Shown here piece after piece: positions 44,660 to 51,354 of a stretch of 64,000 nt of DNA. Below the pieces are notes generated by a model, which did no database searches, was not told the origin of the DNA, and saw only the letters and a program-made list of their open reading frames with translations. This stretch comes from Hyphococcus sp. (GTDB taxonomy: Bacteria; Pseudomonadota; Alphaproteobacteria; Caulobacterales; Parvularculaceae). Each line of letters starts with the position of its first letter. Within the stretch, counting starts at the first letter, position 1. The stretch is taken from contig JANQRY010000008.1 of NCBI GenBank assembly GCA_028284345.1, positions 682,001 to 746,000 of the forward strand. The letters are read 5' to 3'. A program made the position numbers and the translations under genes.

Positions 44660-45228
44660 ACAATCTGCAAACGACCCGTCTCAGCCTGCGTATGTCGCGG
44701 GAGGAGTTTGCACGGCGGATTGGTATCTACACAGATTATATTGCCGATCTGGAAGTCAGCAACCGCAAACTCCCCGCCGTCTGGAGCGAGGCGGTGGCGC
44801 GCGGGTTCGGTCTGTCGCCGGAACAATTCGCCGATCCGGCTTTCAAGGGCGTCGCCGCCGCCGCTGCGGCGCTTCCCCCGCCGCCGCCATTCGCCTGTCC
44901 GGTCGCCGTACGGTTCGCGTTACAGGCGCTGATCGCCTATATCGTCGGCGTTAACCGGACCCTTGAGCTGAGCGAAGACCAGTACGCTGACGCCGTTGTC
45001 GGCCTGAATGTGTTTGTCGCCGAGAGCGCCGACGACCCGGGAGACGACGAGGCGCAGTTCAATCGTCTTTTGAAAGGTCTTCAAATAACCGCCTTAACAG
45101 TCGTTCAATCCTGTGAGATCGTTCCTCAGAGCGGTTTCGAGGAGAGAATGGCCGCGATGTTACCGCCGCTGGCGCGCTTGATTGAGGCTTGTTCTCGCCA
45201 GAAGATTTCGGACCCGGAAACGAAATAA
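44656..45228 (+). CDS. XRE-like helix-turn-helix protein coupled to the symporter
   Basis: The 190-residue protein has an N-terminal segment resembling an XRE helix-turn-helix (LSLRMSREEFARRIGIYTDYIADLEVSNRKLP). A proline/alanine linker (AAAAAALPPPPPF) follows. The C-terminal helical region is unfamiliar (ALIAYIVGVNRTLELSEDQYADAVVGLNVFV and beyond). Its start overlaps the symporter stop by ATGA, so the two are translated together and it may regulate the transporter (inference). Its 3' end overlaps a possible antisense frame at 45059-45316, and its own wobble positions turn A/T-richer there. Confidence 0.65.
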   Translation: MNNLQTTRLSLRMSREEFARRIGIYTDYIADLEVSNRKLPAVWSEAVARGFGLSPEQFADPAFKGVAAAAAALPPPPPFACPVAVRFALQALIAYIVGVNRTLELSEDQYADAVVGLNVFVAESADDPGDDEAQFNRLLKGLQITALTVVQSCEIVPQSGFEERMAAMLPPLARLIEACSRQKISDPETK

Positions 45229-45316
45229 CGTTGCCGGCGTCCTTCCCCTGCATGGGAAAAGCGTCCGACAGGCGTTCGCGCAGCGCTTCCGCGCGCTTCT
45301 TGTTCGTATCGCCCAA
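45059..45316 (-). CDS. Doubtful 85-residue antisense frame overlapping the XRE-like gene
   Basis: A TTG-start frame runs leftward and overlaps the last 170 nt of the XRE-like gene. Its first 30 codons lie mostly in intergenic DNA and have G/C-rich wobble positions, reading GDTNKKRAEALRERLSDAFP and then GNVISFPGP, which looks like real protein. The second half has poor wobble use and overlaps the other gene. A weak purine-rich GACGAG precedes the TTG. It may be a true convergent overlapping gene or a chance frame; I rate it below even odds. Confidence 0.3.
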   Translation of the reverse strand: MGDTNKKRAEALRERLSDAFPMQGKDAGNVISFPGPKSSGENKPQSSAPAAVTSRPFSPRNRSEERSHRIERLLRRLFEDLSKDD

Positions 45317-45529
45317 TTTCTCGTCTCGGCAGTTCTGATGCGACCCATGGTCGTTTTCCTATTCGTAATTCAACACATGCTTGCGGGCAAGCGCCGATGG
45401 CGCCTGCGCCGCGCAAGGCCGTCGGCGTAAGCCTTAACGCTTTCTGAACGCCGTCTTTACGGTTCGTTATTCCCCGTCCCGTCTCCTTTCGCCCCCCGTC
45501 GCGGGCGGGCTTTTCACGAGGAGACTCTC
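45229..45529. other. Intergenic stretch of about 300 bp
   Basis: This region lies between the XRE-like gene and the 129-residue gene. Its left part holds the N-terminal half of the doubtful antisense frame. TTAA-N7-TGAA at 45434-45448 is one base from a CtrA box and lies 82 bp before the next start. A run of C/T-rich sequence (45475-45510) precedes the GAGGAG ribosome-binding site. I see no RNA gene or terminator here. Confidence 0.4.
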
Positions 45530-45919
45530 ATGGCTGACAAGGACCTGCGTCCGGAACAAATGAAGTTGTTGCGCTTTGAAAAACTGATTGAAAAAACTTG
45601 TCGCGAGAAAGTCGGCGGCAAGGGGCTAAACAAAGCGGCGGTGCTCGCCGGCCTGCCGTTGATCGCTGCGGCAAGCGCCGGCGCCGCGCAGAAGCTGGGC
45701 GATGACGCGCCGCTTCGCTACGCGGCCGATGTTGAGGCGGCGGCCCGGTCGTCGCTAACCGGCGACGCCTGGCTGATCCAGCTTGCGGAGGCCGTGTCGA
45801 CGGGCCACACTGTGATCGAAGCCCTTGCGACGCAAGGGTCCTGGCTGTTCGTACACGGCACGCCGAAAAGGAAAACCGCGGAGTTGGTGCAATCTCTCCT
45901 GACGAGTGGACCCTTTTAG
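45530..45919 (+). CDS. Unrecognised 129-residue soluble protein
   Basis: The protein starts MADKDLRPEQMKLLRFEKLIEKTCREKVGG. It has an alanine-rich helix (KAAVLAGLPLIAAASAGAAQKLG) and ends TPKRKTAELVQSLLTSGPF. It is mainly helical, with a basic patch near the N-terminus; the alanine stretch is probably too weak for a membrane helix. I do not recognise the family. GAGGAG lies 9 nt before the ATG, an excellent ribosome-binding site. It is the first of three small same-strand genes without known function (45530-46767), followed closely by a membrane protein whose start is uncertain. Confidence 0.6.
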   Translation: MADKDLRPEQMKLLRFEKLIEKTCREKVGGKGLNKAAVLAGLPLIAAASAGAAQKLGDDAPLRYAADVEAAARSSLTGDAWLIQLAEAVSTGHTVIEALATQGSWLFVHGTPKRKTAELVQSLLTSGPF

Positions 45920-45996
45920 TACGATACGGGACGTTTCTATTTTTAGGCGCGGCCCTTAGTTTTCTTTCCGGCTCAAAAAATCTCCGGTTGGCGGCG

Positions 45997-46407
45997 ATGG
46001 TGATCGTCGCCGACTGGGTGCTGGCCAACAGTTTTTTCTACCTCATGGGCGCGGCGTCGGTGAATCTCATCGCGCCCATGAGCATCGTTATCCTGGCGCT
46101 GTTTTATGCGTTCTGGCGCTCGAAAAGCCTCAACGGTGCCTTTATCCACAAGATCTTCTTCAGCTACTACGCGCTCTATTTCGCCATCAACCTGTGGCAC
46201 ATTCTGGCGCGGTACTTTTCCCCCGAAACCTTCGTCGCCAATTACTATTTCTCGATCGCCGCCTCCAACGGCGTCTTTATCCTGATCGTTTCGACGCTCT
46301 GGCTGTTCGCCATCCTGAAGTTTCTCGACAACAACGCCGAGGGCGGGCTGATGGGCGTCTATGAGCGCAATATTGCGGACTGGCGCCGCTGGTTCGGCGG
46401 GCGATAG
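45997..46407 (+). CDS. Unrecognised four-helix membrane protein with uncertain start
   Basis: From ATG 45997 the protein has 136 residues and about four hydrophobic helices, including DWVLANSFFYLMGAASVNLIAPM and NGVFILIVSTLWLFAILKFL. The C-terminus is short and basic, ADWRRWFGGR. The frame stays open upstream past 45871 and encodes another membrane-like stretch (LLVRYGTFLFLGAALSFLSGS) but offers no ATG, GTG or TTG except TTG 45988. Either the gene uses a rare start, a frameshift cut its N-terminus, or the start is where I place it. No ribosome-binding site is clear. The family is unknown. Confidence 0.55.
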   Translation: MVIVADWVLANSFFYLMGAASVNLIAPMSIVILALFYAFWRSKSLNGAFIHKIFFSYYALYFAINLWHILARYFSPETFVANYYFSIAASNGVFILIVSTLWLFAILKFLDNNAEGGLMGVYERNIADWRRWFGGR

Positions 46408-46452
46408 CCCGCGCGAGTCATCCGGAAGCCGCATAAGAGCCGTACCCGGCTT

Positions 46453-46767
46453 ATGATGTTTTCACGCACCCTGATTGTCGCCGCCGCGCTGGCCCTCGTC
46501 GTCGCCATTGTCTGGGCCATCGGCGCCGACGGGCGATCGACCGGCGCCATTATCGGCGAAATGCTGTCGAAACCGTGGACGGTTGTGACGCTGGTTGATC
46601 TTTATGCGGGCTTTGTCCTCATCGCCGTCCTTGTCTGTCTTTTCGAAAAAAGCTGGCCGGCGCGCCTCTTCTGGGCCGCGCCGCTTTTCCTGCTCGGCAA
46701 TGTCTGGGCGGCGGCGTGGCTCGTCTTCCGCCTGCCGGAAATCGCGCGGCGGCTCCGAAACGCCTAG
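46453..46767 (+). CDS. DUF1475-type small membrane protein
   Basis: The 104-residue protein has three hydrophobic helices (about 5-22, 45-62 and 68-88) and the patterns SKPWTVVTLVDLYAGFVLIAVLVCLFEKSW and PLFLLGNVWAAAWLVFRLPEIARRL, which I associate with DUF1475. The role is unknown. The start region can fold: CATAAG-GCCG-like bases at about 46432-46442 pair with CGGCTTATG over the ATG, which may mask translation. It lies 45 nt after the previous membrane protein gene, so the two may be co-transcribed. Confidence 0.65.
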   Translation: MMFSRTLIVAAALALVVAIVWAIGADGRSTGAIIGEMLSKPWTVVTLVDLYAGFVLIAVLVCLFEKSWPARLFWAAPLFLLGNVWAAAWLVFRLPEIARRLRNA

Positions 46768-46812
46768 GCGCTTGCCTTAGCCCGTCGCTCCCCCTATAGA
46801 ACCCGACGTTTT

Positions 46813-46835
46813 CGGGAAAAGTCATGCTTTTCCCG
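46813..46835. other. Perfect 9-bp inverted repeat after the DUF1475 gene
   Basis: CGGGAAAAG (46813-46821) pairs with CTTTTCCCG (46827-46835) around a 5-nt loop. There is no T-run on either side, so it is not a classical intrinsic terminator. It may still stabilise the upstream mRNA 3' end or form part of the leader of the next operon. Confidence 0.45.
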
Positions 46836-46869
46836 TCCGCCGGCGCGAAACCCATCGAATTGTTGGGCT

Positions 46870-46932
46870 GGGGCCGGGGATGGACCGCCGTCGGGGTAAC
46901 GCCCTCACGGTGGTTCTCGTGCTTTGTCCGGC
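46870..46932 (+). other. Possible structured leader upstream of the cupin-ffh operon
   Basis: An inner hairpin is formed by ACCGCCGT (46884-46891) with ACGGTGGT (46907-46914, one G-U pair), extended by GGG/CCC inside. An outer stem pairs GCCGG (46873-46877) with CCGGC (46928-46932). The ribosome-binding site of the TTG-started cupin gene is 40 nt downstream. It lacks the GGAAGNAGC loop of SRP RNA and I match it to no riboswitch. Confidence 0.35.
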
Positions 46933-46986
46933 GTTGCGCCCCTCCGATGGCGGGCGGCGGCGTGAATTGAACAGGAGCCTGTCCGG

Positions 46987-47313
46987 TTGGATTATCGGAT
47001 CGACTTTGCGGATGTTGACTGGGAGCCGACCTTGAATGGGACGGCCCGGCTGAAGCGCGTGGCGCGCGGCGGCAAGGTTTTTCGCCTGGTCGAGCTGACG
47101 CCGGCGACCCAGCATCCGGAATGGTGCGTCACCGGCCATGCGGGGTTCATCGTCGAGGGCGAGATGGAGATCGATTTCGACGGCGATGTTCAGCGTTTCC
47201 GCGCCGGCGACGCGCTCAACATCCCTGGCGGCGAAAAAGACCGTCACCGCCCCCGTGCATTGAGCGAACGCGCGCTTATGTTCCTCATTGAAGAGGAGCG
47301 CGATGATGTTTGA
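46987..47313 (+). CDS. Small cupin-domain protein
   Basis: The 108-residue protein is a single cupin barrel. It has HPEWCVTGHAGFIVEGEMEIDFDGDVQRFRAGDALNIPGGEKDRHRPRAL, in which the first cupin motif is weak and the second has GDALNIPGGEKDRH. Cupins bind metals or small ligands; no ligand is evident. Translation probably starts at TTG 46987, with AGGAG 9 nt upstream. Its 3' end overlaps ffh by a few bases, so it is the first gene of the ffh-rpsP unit. Its link to protein targeting is positional only. Confidence 0.8.
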   Translation: MDYRIDFADVDWEPTLNGTARLKRVARGGKVFRLVELTPATQHPEWCVTGHAGFIVEGEMEIDFDGDVQRFRAGDALNIPGGEKDRHRPRALSERALMFLIEEERDDV

Positions 47314-48856
47314 GAGTTTAAGCGACCGGTTAAGCGGTGTCTTTGAGAAGCTGCGCGGCAAGGGCGCGCTTGAAGAAAAAGACGTCAACGATGCGTTGCG
47401 CGAGGTGCGCGTCGCGCTTCTTGAGGCCGATGTCGCGCTGCCCGTGGCCAAGGATTTTATCGCGAAGGTGAAAGAGCGCGCTGTCGGCGCAGAGGTTCTG
47501 CGCTCGGTGACGCCGGGCCAGCAGGTCGTCAAGATCGTCCACGACGCCCTCGTCGACATGCTTGGCGGGGCCGAAGCGGAGACGGCGCTCTCCTTTGTCA
47601 CGACGCCGCCCGCTGTCATCATGATGGTCGGCCTGCAGGGCTCCGGTAAAACGACGTCGACGGCGAAGATCGCTCTGCGCCTTCAAAAACGCGACAAGAA
47701 AAAAGTTCTGATGGCGTCCCTCGATACGCGCCGTCCCGCCGCGCAGGAGCAGCTTCAGATCCTCGGCGAGCAGGCGGAGGTGAAGACCCTCCCCATCATC
47801 GCCGGCCAGTCCCCCCGCGACATTGCAAACCGCGCCATCGAGGCGGGCCGGCTCGGCGGCTATGACGCGGTGATGCTCGACACCGCCGGGCGGCTTTCCA
47901 TCGACGAACAGTTGATGACCGAAATCGCCGATATTCACGGCGCGACAACCCCCATTGAAACGCTGCTCGTCGTCGACGCGCTCACCGGTCAGGATGCGGT
48001 CGAAACCGCGTCGCGGTTTAAGGAGCGCGTGCCCGTCACCGGGGTCGTCATGACGCGGATCGATGGCGACGCCCGCGGCGGCGCGGCGCTGTCCATGCGC
48101 GCCGTCACCGGCGCCCCGATCAAGTTTGTCGGCGTCGGCGAAAAGCTCGACGCCCTTGATACGTTCGAGCCCGAGCGCATGGCGGGCCGCATTCTCGGCA
48201 TGGGCGACATTGTTTCGCTGGTCGAAAAAGCGTCGGAAGAAATCGATGTCGAACGCGCCAAGAAACAGGCCAAGAAAATGGCCAAGGGCGAGTTCGACAT
48301 GGACGACCTCGCCGAACAGTTTCGCCAGATGCGCAAGATGGGCGGCATGGGCGCGATCATGGGGCTCCTGCCCGGCATGGGCAAAATGAAAAAGATGGTC
48401 GATCAGGCCGGCGGGTTCGAGAATAAGGAAATCGTCCGCCAGGAAGCGATCATCAGCTCCATGACGAAAAAGGAGCGCAAGTCGCCAAAGGTGTTGAACG
48501 CGTCCCGAAAGAAACGCATCGCCGCCGGTTCAGGGACCAGCGTTCAGGAGATCAACAAGCTCATCAAGGCCCACCGTCAGATGGCCGACCTCATGAAAAA
48601 GATGGGCAAAGGCGGCATGAAAAAAATGGCCGCACAGATGGCCGGCATGGGCGGCGGCGGTATGGGCGGTCTCATGGGCGGCGCGCCGGACCCTGCGATG
48701 CTCGAAGCGGCGCAAGGCAAAAAAGGAAAGAATACGGAAGAAGACATCGATTTCGACGCCATCGAAAAAGCGCTCTCCGGCAAAGGCGCCCTGCCGCCCG
48801 GCCTCGGCGGCGCGGGCCCCATGGGCGGCCTGCCGGGATTGGGGAAGAAGAAGTGA
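47306..48856 (+). CDS. ffh: Signal recognition particle protein Ffh (SRP54)
   Basis: Ffh binds signal sequences and 4.5S RNA and targets ribosomes to the membrane through FtsY. The 516-residue protein has an N domain (about 1-90), a GTPase G domain with GLQGSGKTTSTAKIA, DTAGRLSID and TRIDGDARGGAALS, and a methionine-rich M domain (about 300 on) with GMGKMKKMVDQ and MTKKERKSP. The tail carries runs of Met and Gly. ATG 47306 has AGGAG 7 nt upstream; ATG 47303 is also possible. No SRP RNA gene is adjacent. Confidence 0.96.
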   Translation: MFESLSDRLSGVFEKLRGKGALEEKDVNDALREVRVALLEADVALPVAKDFIAKVKERAVGAEVLRSVTPGQQVVKIVHDALVDMLGGAEAETALSFVTTPPAVIMMVGLQGSGKTTSTAKIALRLQKRDKKKVLMASLDTRRPAAQEQLQILGEQAEVKTLPIIAGQSPRDIANRAIEAGRLGGYDAVMLDTAGRLSIDEQLMTEIADIHGATTPIETLLVVDALTGQDAVETASRFKERVPVTGVVMTRIDGDARGGAALSMRAVTGAPIKFVGVGEKLDALDTFEPERMAGRILGMGDIVSLVEKASEEIDVERAKKQAKKMAKGEFDMDDLAEQFRQMRKMGGMGAIMGLLPGMGKMKKMVDQAGGFENKEIVRQEAIISSMTKKERKSPKVLNASRKKRIAAGSGTSVQEINKLIKAHRQMADLMKKMGKGGMKKMAAQMAGMGGGGMGGLMGGAPDPAMLEAAQGKKGKNTEEDIDFDAIEKALSGKGALPPGLGGAGPMGGLPGLGKKK

Positions 48857-48873
48857 GTGCGTTCATTCCTCAT

Positions 48874-49000
48874 CGTCATCCCGCACGCGCTGCAGCATCT
48901 TTGATGATGCAGTGCAGATGCGGGATCGCTGGCATTTCTCCGAACATGGATCCCGGATCAGCGCAGCAGCATTCCATGCTGCGGCGCATCCGGGACGACG
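48874..49000. repeat. Composite palindromic intergenic element between ffh and rpsP
   Basis: The 127-bp element is bounded by CGTCATCCCG (48874-48883) and CGGGACGACG (48991-49000), which are inverse copies with one mismatch. Inside are two hairpins. One pairs CCCGCA near 48880 with TGCGGG near 48919-48924. The other pairs GCGCAGCAGCAT (48961-48972) with ATGCTGCGGCGC (48976-48987), extended by CCCGGAT/ATCCGGG. This design is typical of dispersed small palindromic repeats. I saw no second copy in the window. It may also end ffh transcription or regulate rpsP. Confidence 0.6.
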
Positions 49001-49050
49001 GCATTTGAATTCAACCTATCAACCGAAACCCAAGACCAAAGGAAAAACCA

Positions 49051-49548
49051 ATGTCGCTGAAAATCAGACTGGCCCGGGGCGGGGCGAAGAAACGGCCCTA
49101 TTACAACATTGTCGTTGCCGACAGCCGCATGCCGCGGGACGGCCGCTTTATCGAAAAAGTTGGCGCCTATAACCCGCTGCTGGCGAAAACCGACGAGAAG
49201 CGCGTTCAGTATAATGAAGATCGCGTCAAGCACTGGCTCGGCGTCGGCGCCAAGCCGACCGACCGCGTGGCGCGCTTTCTGTCCGTGAACGGCCTTTACG
49301 ACTGGAAAGCCGGGAACAATCCGAAGAAAGGCGAGCCGGGCGAGAAAGCCAAGGAGCGCCTGGAAGAAAAACGCGAGAAGGAAGAAGCGGTGAAAGCGGC
49401 CGCTGAAGAGGCGAAGAACGCCCCCGCTGAGGAGCCCGCCGCCGAGGCGGCCGAAGACGCCGCGCCCGCGGAAGACGCCCCGGCTGAGGCGTCAGAGGAC
49501 GCTGACGCCGCTCCCGCGGAAGAGGCCGCCGAAGAGAAGGCCGAATAA
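49051..49548 (+). CDS. rpsP: 30S ribosomal protein S16 with long acidic tail
   Basis: S16 is an early assembly protein of the small subunit. The first 85 residues are the normal protein: [43 protein letters not shown] and a conserved end near [13 protein letters not shown]. They are followed by a Lys/Glu helix and then an Ala/Glu/Asp-rich tail to residue 165. Such tails occur in alphaproteobacterial S16. AAAGGA precedes the ATG. It follows ffh, but rimM, trmD and rplS are not downstream; they lie inverted 11 kb away. Confidence 0.96.
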   Translation: MSLKIRLARGGAKKRPYYNIVVADSRMPRDGRFIEKVGAYNPLLAKTDEKRVQYNEDRVKHWLGVGAKPTDRVARFLSVNGLYDWKAGNNPKKGEPGEKAKERLEEKREKEEAVKAAAEEAKNAPAEEPAAEAAEDAAPAEDAPAEASEDADAAPAEEAAEEKAE

Positions 49549-49577
49549 AAGCGGCGGGCGCTCCGATTGGCGCGCCT

Positions 49578-49970
49578 TTAGTCGTAGCGGTGGTCGAACG
49601 TCAGAACCGATCCGTCTGCGCGCACGATTTTGCGCGCATAGAGCTCGCGGGGAATGTCGTCGTCGATCCAGCCGCTGACCGTCACGGTTTCGCCGGGGGC
49701 GAGGCGAACCCAGTTGGGTCCGAGATAAACCTCAATGTCCCCGGATGCGTCTTTCAGCCGAAATTCGTCCTCGTCGAGAATGCGATCGACAACCCCGGCG
49801 AGCGTTACGGCAGCGCCGCGCCGCGCCTCGGCGATCGGGATGGCCGCGCCCTCGGGCGCGGCGGCGCGTTCGTGGGCGCTTTGCGGGACTGTCGCGGCGG
49901 CCTGCACGCCGACGAAAACAAGGCCGCCTGCAGCGACGGCGCCGGCTGACCAAAGGAGCCATTTGTTCAT
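49578..49970 (-). CDS. Secreted OB-fold (BOF/YgiW-like) protein
   Basis: The 130-residue protein starts at ATG 49970 with AAGGA upstream. It has a signal peptide or membrane anchor (KWLLWSAGAVAAGGLVFVGVQAA) and an OB-type barrel: GAAVTLAGVVDRILDEDEFRLKDASGDIEVYLGPNWVRLAPGETVTVSGWIDDD. This is the pattern of bacterial OB-fold periplasmic proteins (YgiW/YdeI type) and relatives with a D.ditDdteF.LkD layout. Roles in stress or cation binding are reported for some; it is unknown here. It is monocistronic and meets rpsP tail-to-tail. Confidence 0.75.
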   Translation of the reverse strand: MNKWLLWSAGAVAAGGLVFVGVQAAATVPQSAHERAAAPEGAAIPIAEARRGAAVTLAGVVDRILDEDEFRLKDASGDIEVYLGPNWVRLAPGETVTVSGWIDDDIPRELYARKIVRADGSVLTFDHRYD

Positions 49971-50179
49971 GATCGTTCCTTTCGTTGGACGTCGCTGGAA
50001 CGTAAACCCTGCGGGCCTCATAAAAATATATCAAAACAGCAATTTTTGATCGGATTTGCCAATAAGGTTGCGCCTAGCCGCATTCCCGGCGTCAACATGA
50101 CAATATCGTAGTCTTGGCGCCGGATTTCCGTCTCATTCTCCTCTATGCTCGGGGCCCTGAGCAGCATGAGGGGTTTGAT

Positions 50180-50371
50180 ATGATATCGAAAATTTTTGCG
50201 GCTATAGCTTTGCTCGTCATGCCGCTGGCCGGATCGGGCTGCGTCGCCGCGGTGATTGGCGCCGGCGCGGTGGCGGCGGACGAGATCGTTGAAGGCGACG
50301 GCAAGTTCGATCCGCTGGAAGAAGCTTACGACGGCGACGATTCGACGGCCCCGATCATCGACGAAGATTAA
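50180..50371 (+). CDS. Small lipoprotein
   Basis: The 63-residue protein has a lipoprotein signal, MISKIFAAIALLVMPLAGSGC, with the cysteine at residue 21. A short alanine-rich stretch and an acidic tail (DEIVEGDGKFDPLEEAYDGDD) follow. I do not recognise a family; it resembles small alphaproteobacterial entericidin-like or orphan lipoproteins in size only. GAGGGG lies 7 nt before the ATG. Its stop overlaps the stop of the DUF899 gene on the other strand. The upstream 208 bp, shared with the OB-fold gene, are A+T-rich near 50020-50060 and probably hold promoters. Confidence 0.6.
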   Translation: MISKIFAAIALLVMPLAGSGCVAAVIGAGAVAADEIVEGDGKFDPLEEAYDGDDSTAPIIDED

Positions 50372-51102
50372 TCCCCATACTGATCGCGGCGTTTGACCCA
50401 ATACATGATGCCGTTTTCCTCTTCGCCATACATGATGCCGTTTTCCTCTTCGCCAAAGCGCCCCTTTGGCGTCAGGTCGATGTAGTGATAAACGCCCAGC
50501 ATCATGTCGAGCCCGCGCGCATAGGTCGAATAGGCGTGATAGACCGCGCCGTCATCGCCCTTCGCGAACACGCTGAGGCCCGGGGCTTCGGTGCTGGGGA
50601 AGGCGGCGTCGGCGTAGTTGTAATGAACGGCGCCCGCGTCGATCTCTTCTTGTGAGAAGGAAACGTGAAAGTCCTGGTTGAAATCGGCGCCAAGGGACGA
50701 AACCCATTTGAAGTCCCAGCCCATGCGTTTTTTGTAGGCGTCGATCTTTGCGAGCGACGTGTTGGCGACCGTGACGAACGCGATATCCATCCGGGCGAGA
50801 TGGACGTCGATGCGCGCGTAATTGTCCGCCATTAAGGAACAGCTGGGGCATCCCTCCTCCCAGTCGGGTCCGAACATGAAATGATAGACGATAAGCTGCT
50901 CCTTATCGCCGAAGAGATCGAGCAGCGTTTCCTCGCCGTCGGGACTCTGAAAACGGTAATCCTTTTCGAGCCTGACCCACGGCATGGCGCGCCGTTTCGC
51001 CGACAGCGCGTCGCGCGCCCGCGTAAACGCCTTTTCTTCCGCCAGCAGGTCTTTGCGCGCTTTCAGCCATTCCTCGCGGCTGACGCTATGGGTCGGTTTC
51101 AT
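50368..51102 (-). CDS. DUF899 thioredoxin-like protein
   Basis: The 244-residue protein has the DUF899 pattern. It starts SREEWLKARKDLLAEEKAFTRARDALSAKRRAMPWVRL, continues with YHFMFGPDWEEGCPSCSLMADN carrying a CxxC-like CPSC pair, and ends with AYSTYARGLDMMLGVYHYIDLTPKGR. The fold is thioredoxin-like; CPSC may be redox-active. Near the C-terminus a 9-residue unit (EEENGIMYG) is duplicated exactly, owing to a 27-bp tandem repeat. GGAGG precedes the ATG. Function is unknown. Its stop overlaps that of the small lipoprotein gene. Confidence 0.85.
   Translation of the reverse strand: MKPTHSVSREEWLKARKDLLAEEKAFTRARDALSAKRRAMPWVRLEKDYRFQSPDGEETLLDLFGDKEQLIVYHFMFGPDWEEGCPSCSLMADNYARIDVHLARMDIAFVTVANTSLAKIDAYKKRMGWDFKWVSSLGADFNQDFHVSFSQEEIDAGAVHYNYADAAFPSTEAPGLSVFAKGDDGAVYHAYSTYARGLDMMLGVYHYIDLTPKGRFGEEENGIMYGEEENGIMYWVKRRDQYGD
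50401..50454. repeat. Perfect 27-bp tandem duplication in the DUF899 gene
   Basis: Two identical 27-bp units (50401-50427 and 50428-50454) lie side by side within the coding region. They are in frame and duplicate nine residues. Their identity suggests a recent slippage or duplication event. Confidence 0.9.
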
Positions 51103-51354
51103 GTTTCACGCCTCCATTGCTGTCGGTTTCGCCTTCCTTGACGGTTACGGGAACGCGGAATCGACTGATGTCTTCAAACCCGGCTTTGCAATATGCGCAG
51201 CGCCGACGGAACGCGCATGCTCCAGCGGGGATTGTGGCGTTTCGGGCGCATCTGCGCAAATCGCGCTGCACAAACAACGGTTTCGCGCTTGCCCCCTTCG
51301 CCCGGGCGCGCATAGGCTGCGTCAAATTTTTTGACCATTGAGGGGGCGGCCCCG

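Noticed and set aside
46870..46932. 4.5S SRP RNA or fluoride riboswitch upstream of ffh
   Set aside because: The GGAAGNAGC tetraloop region of SRP RNA is missing. A GGGGATGG stretch resembles the fluoride aptamer start, but the rest of the consensus and a fluoride exporter gene are absent.
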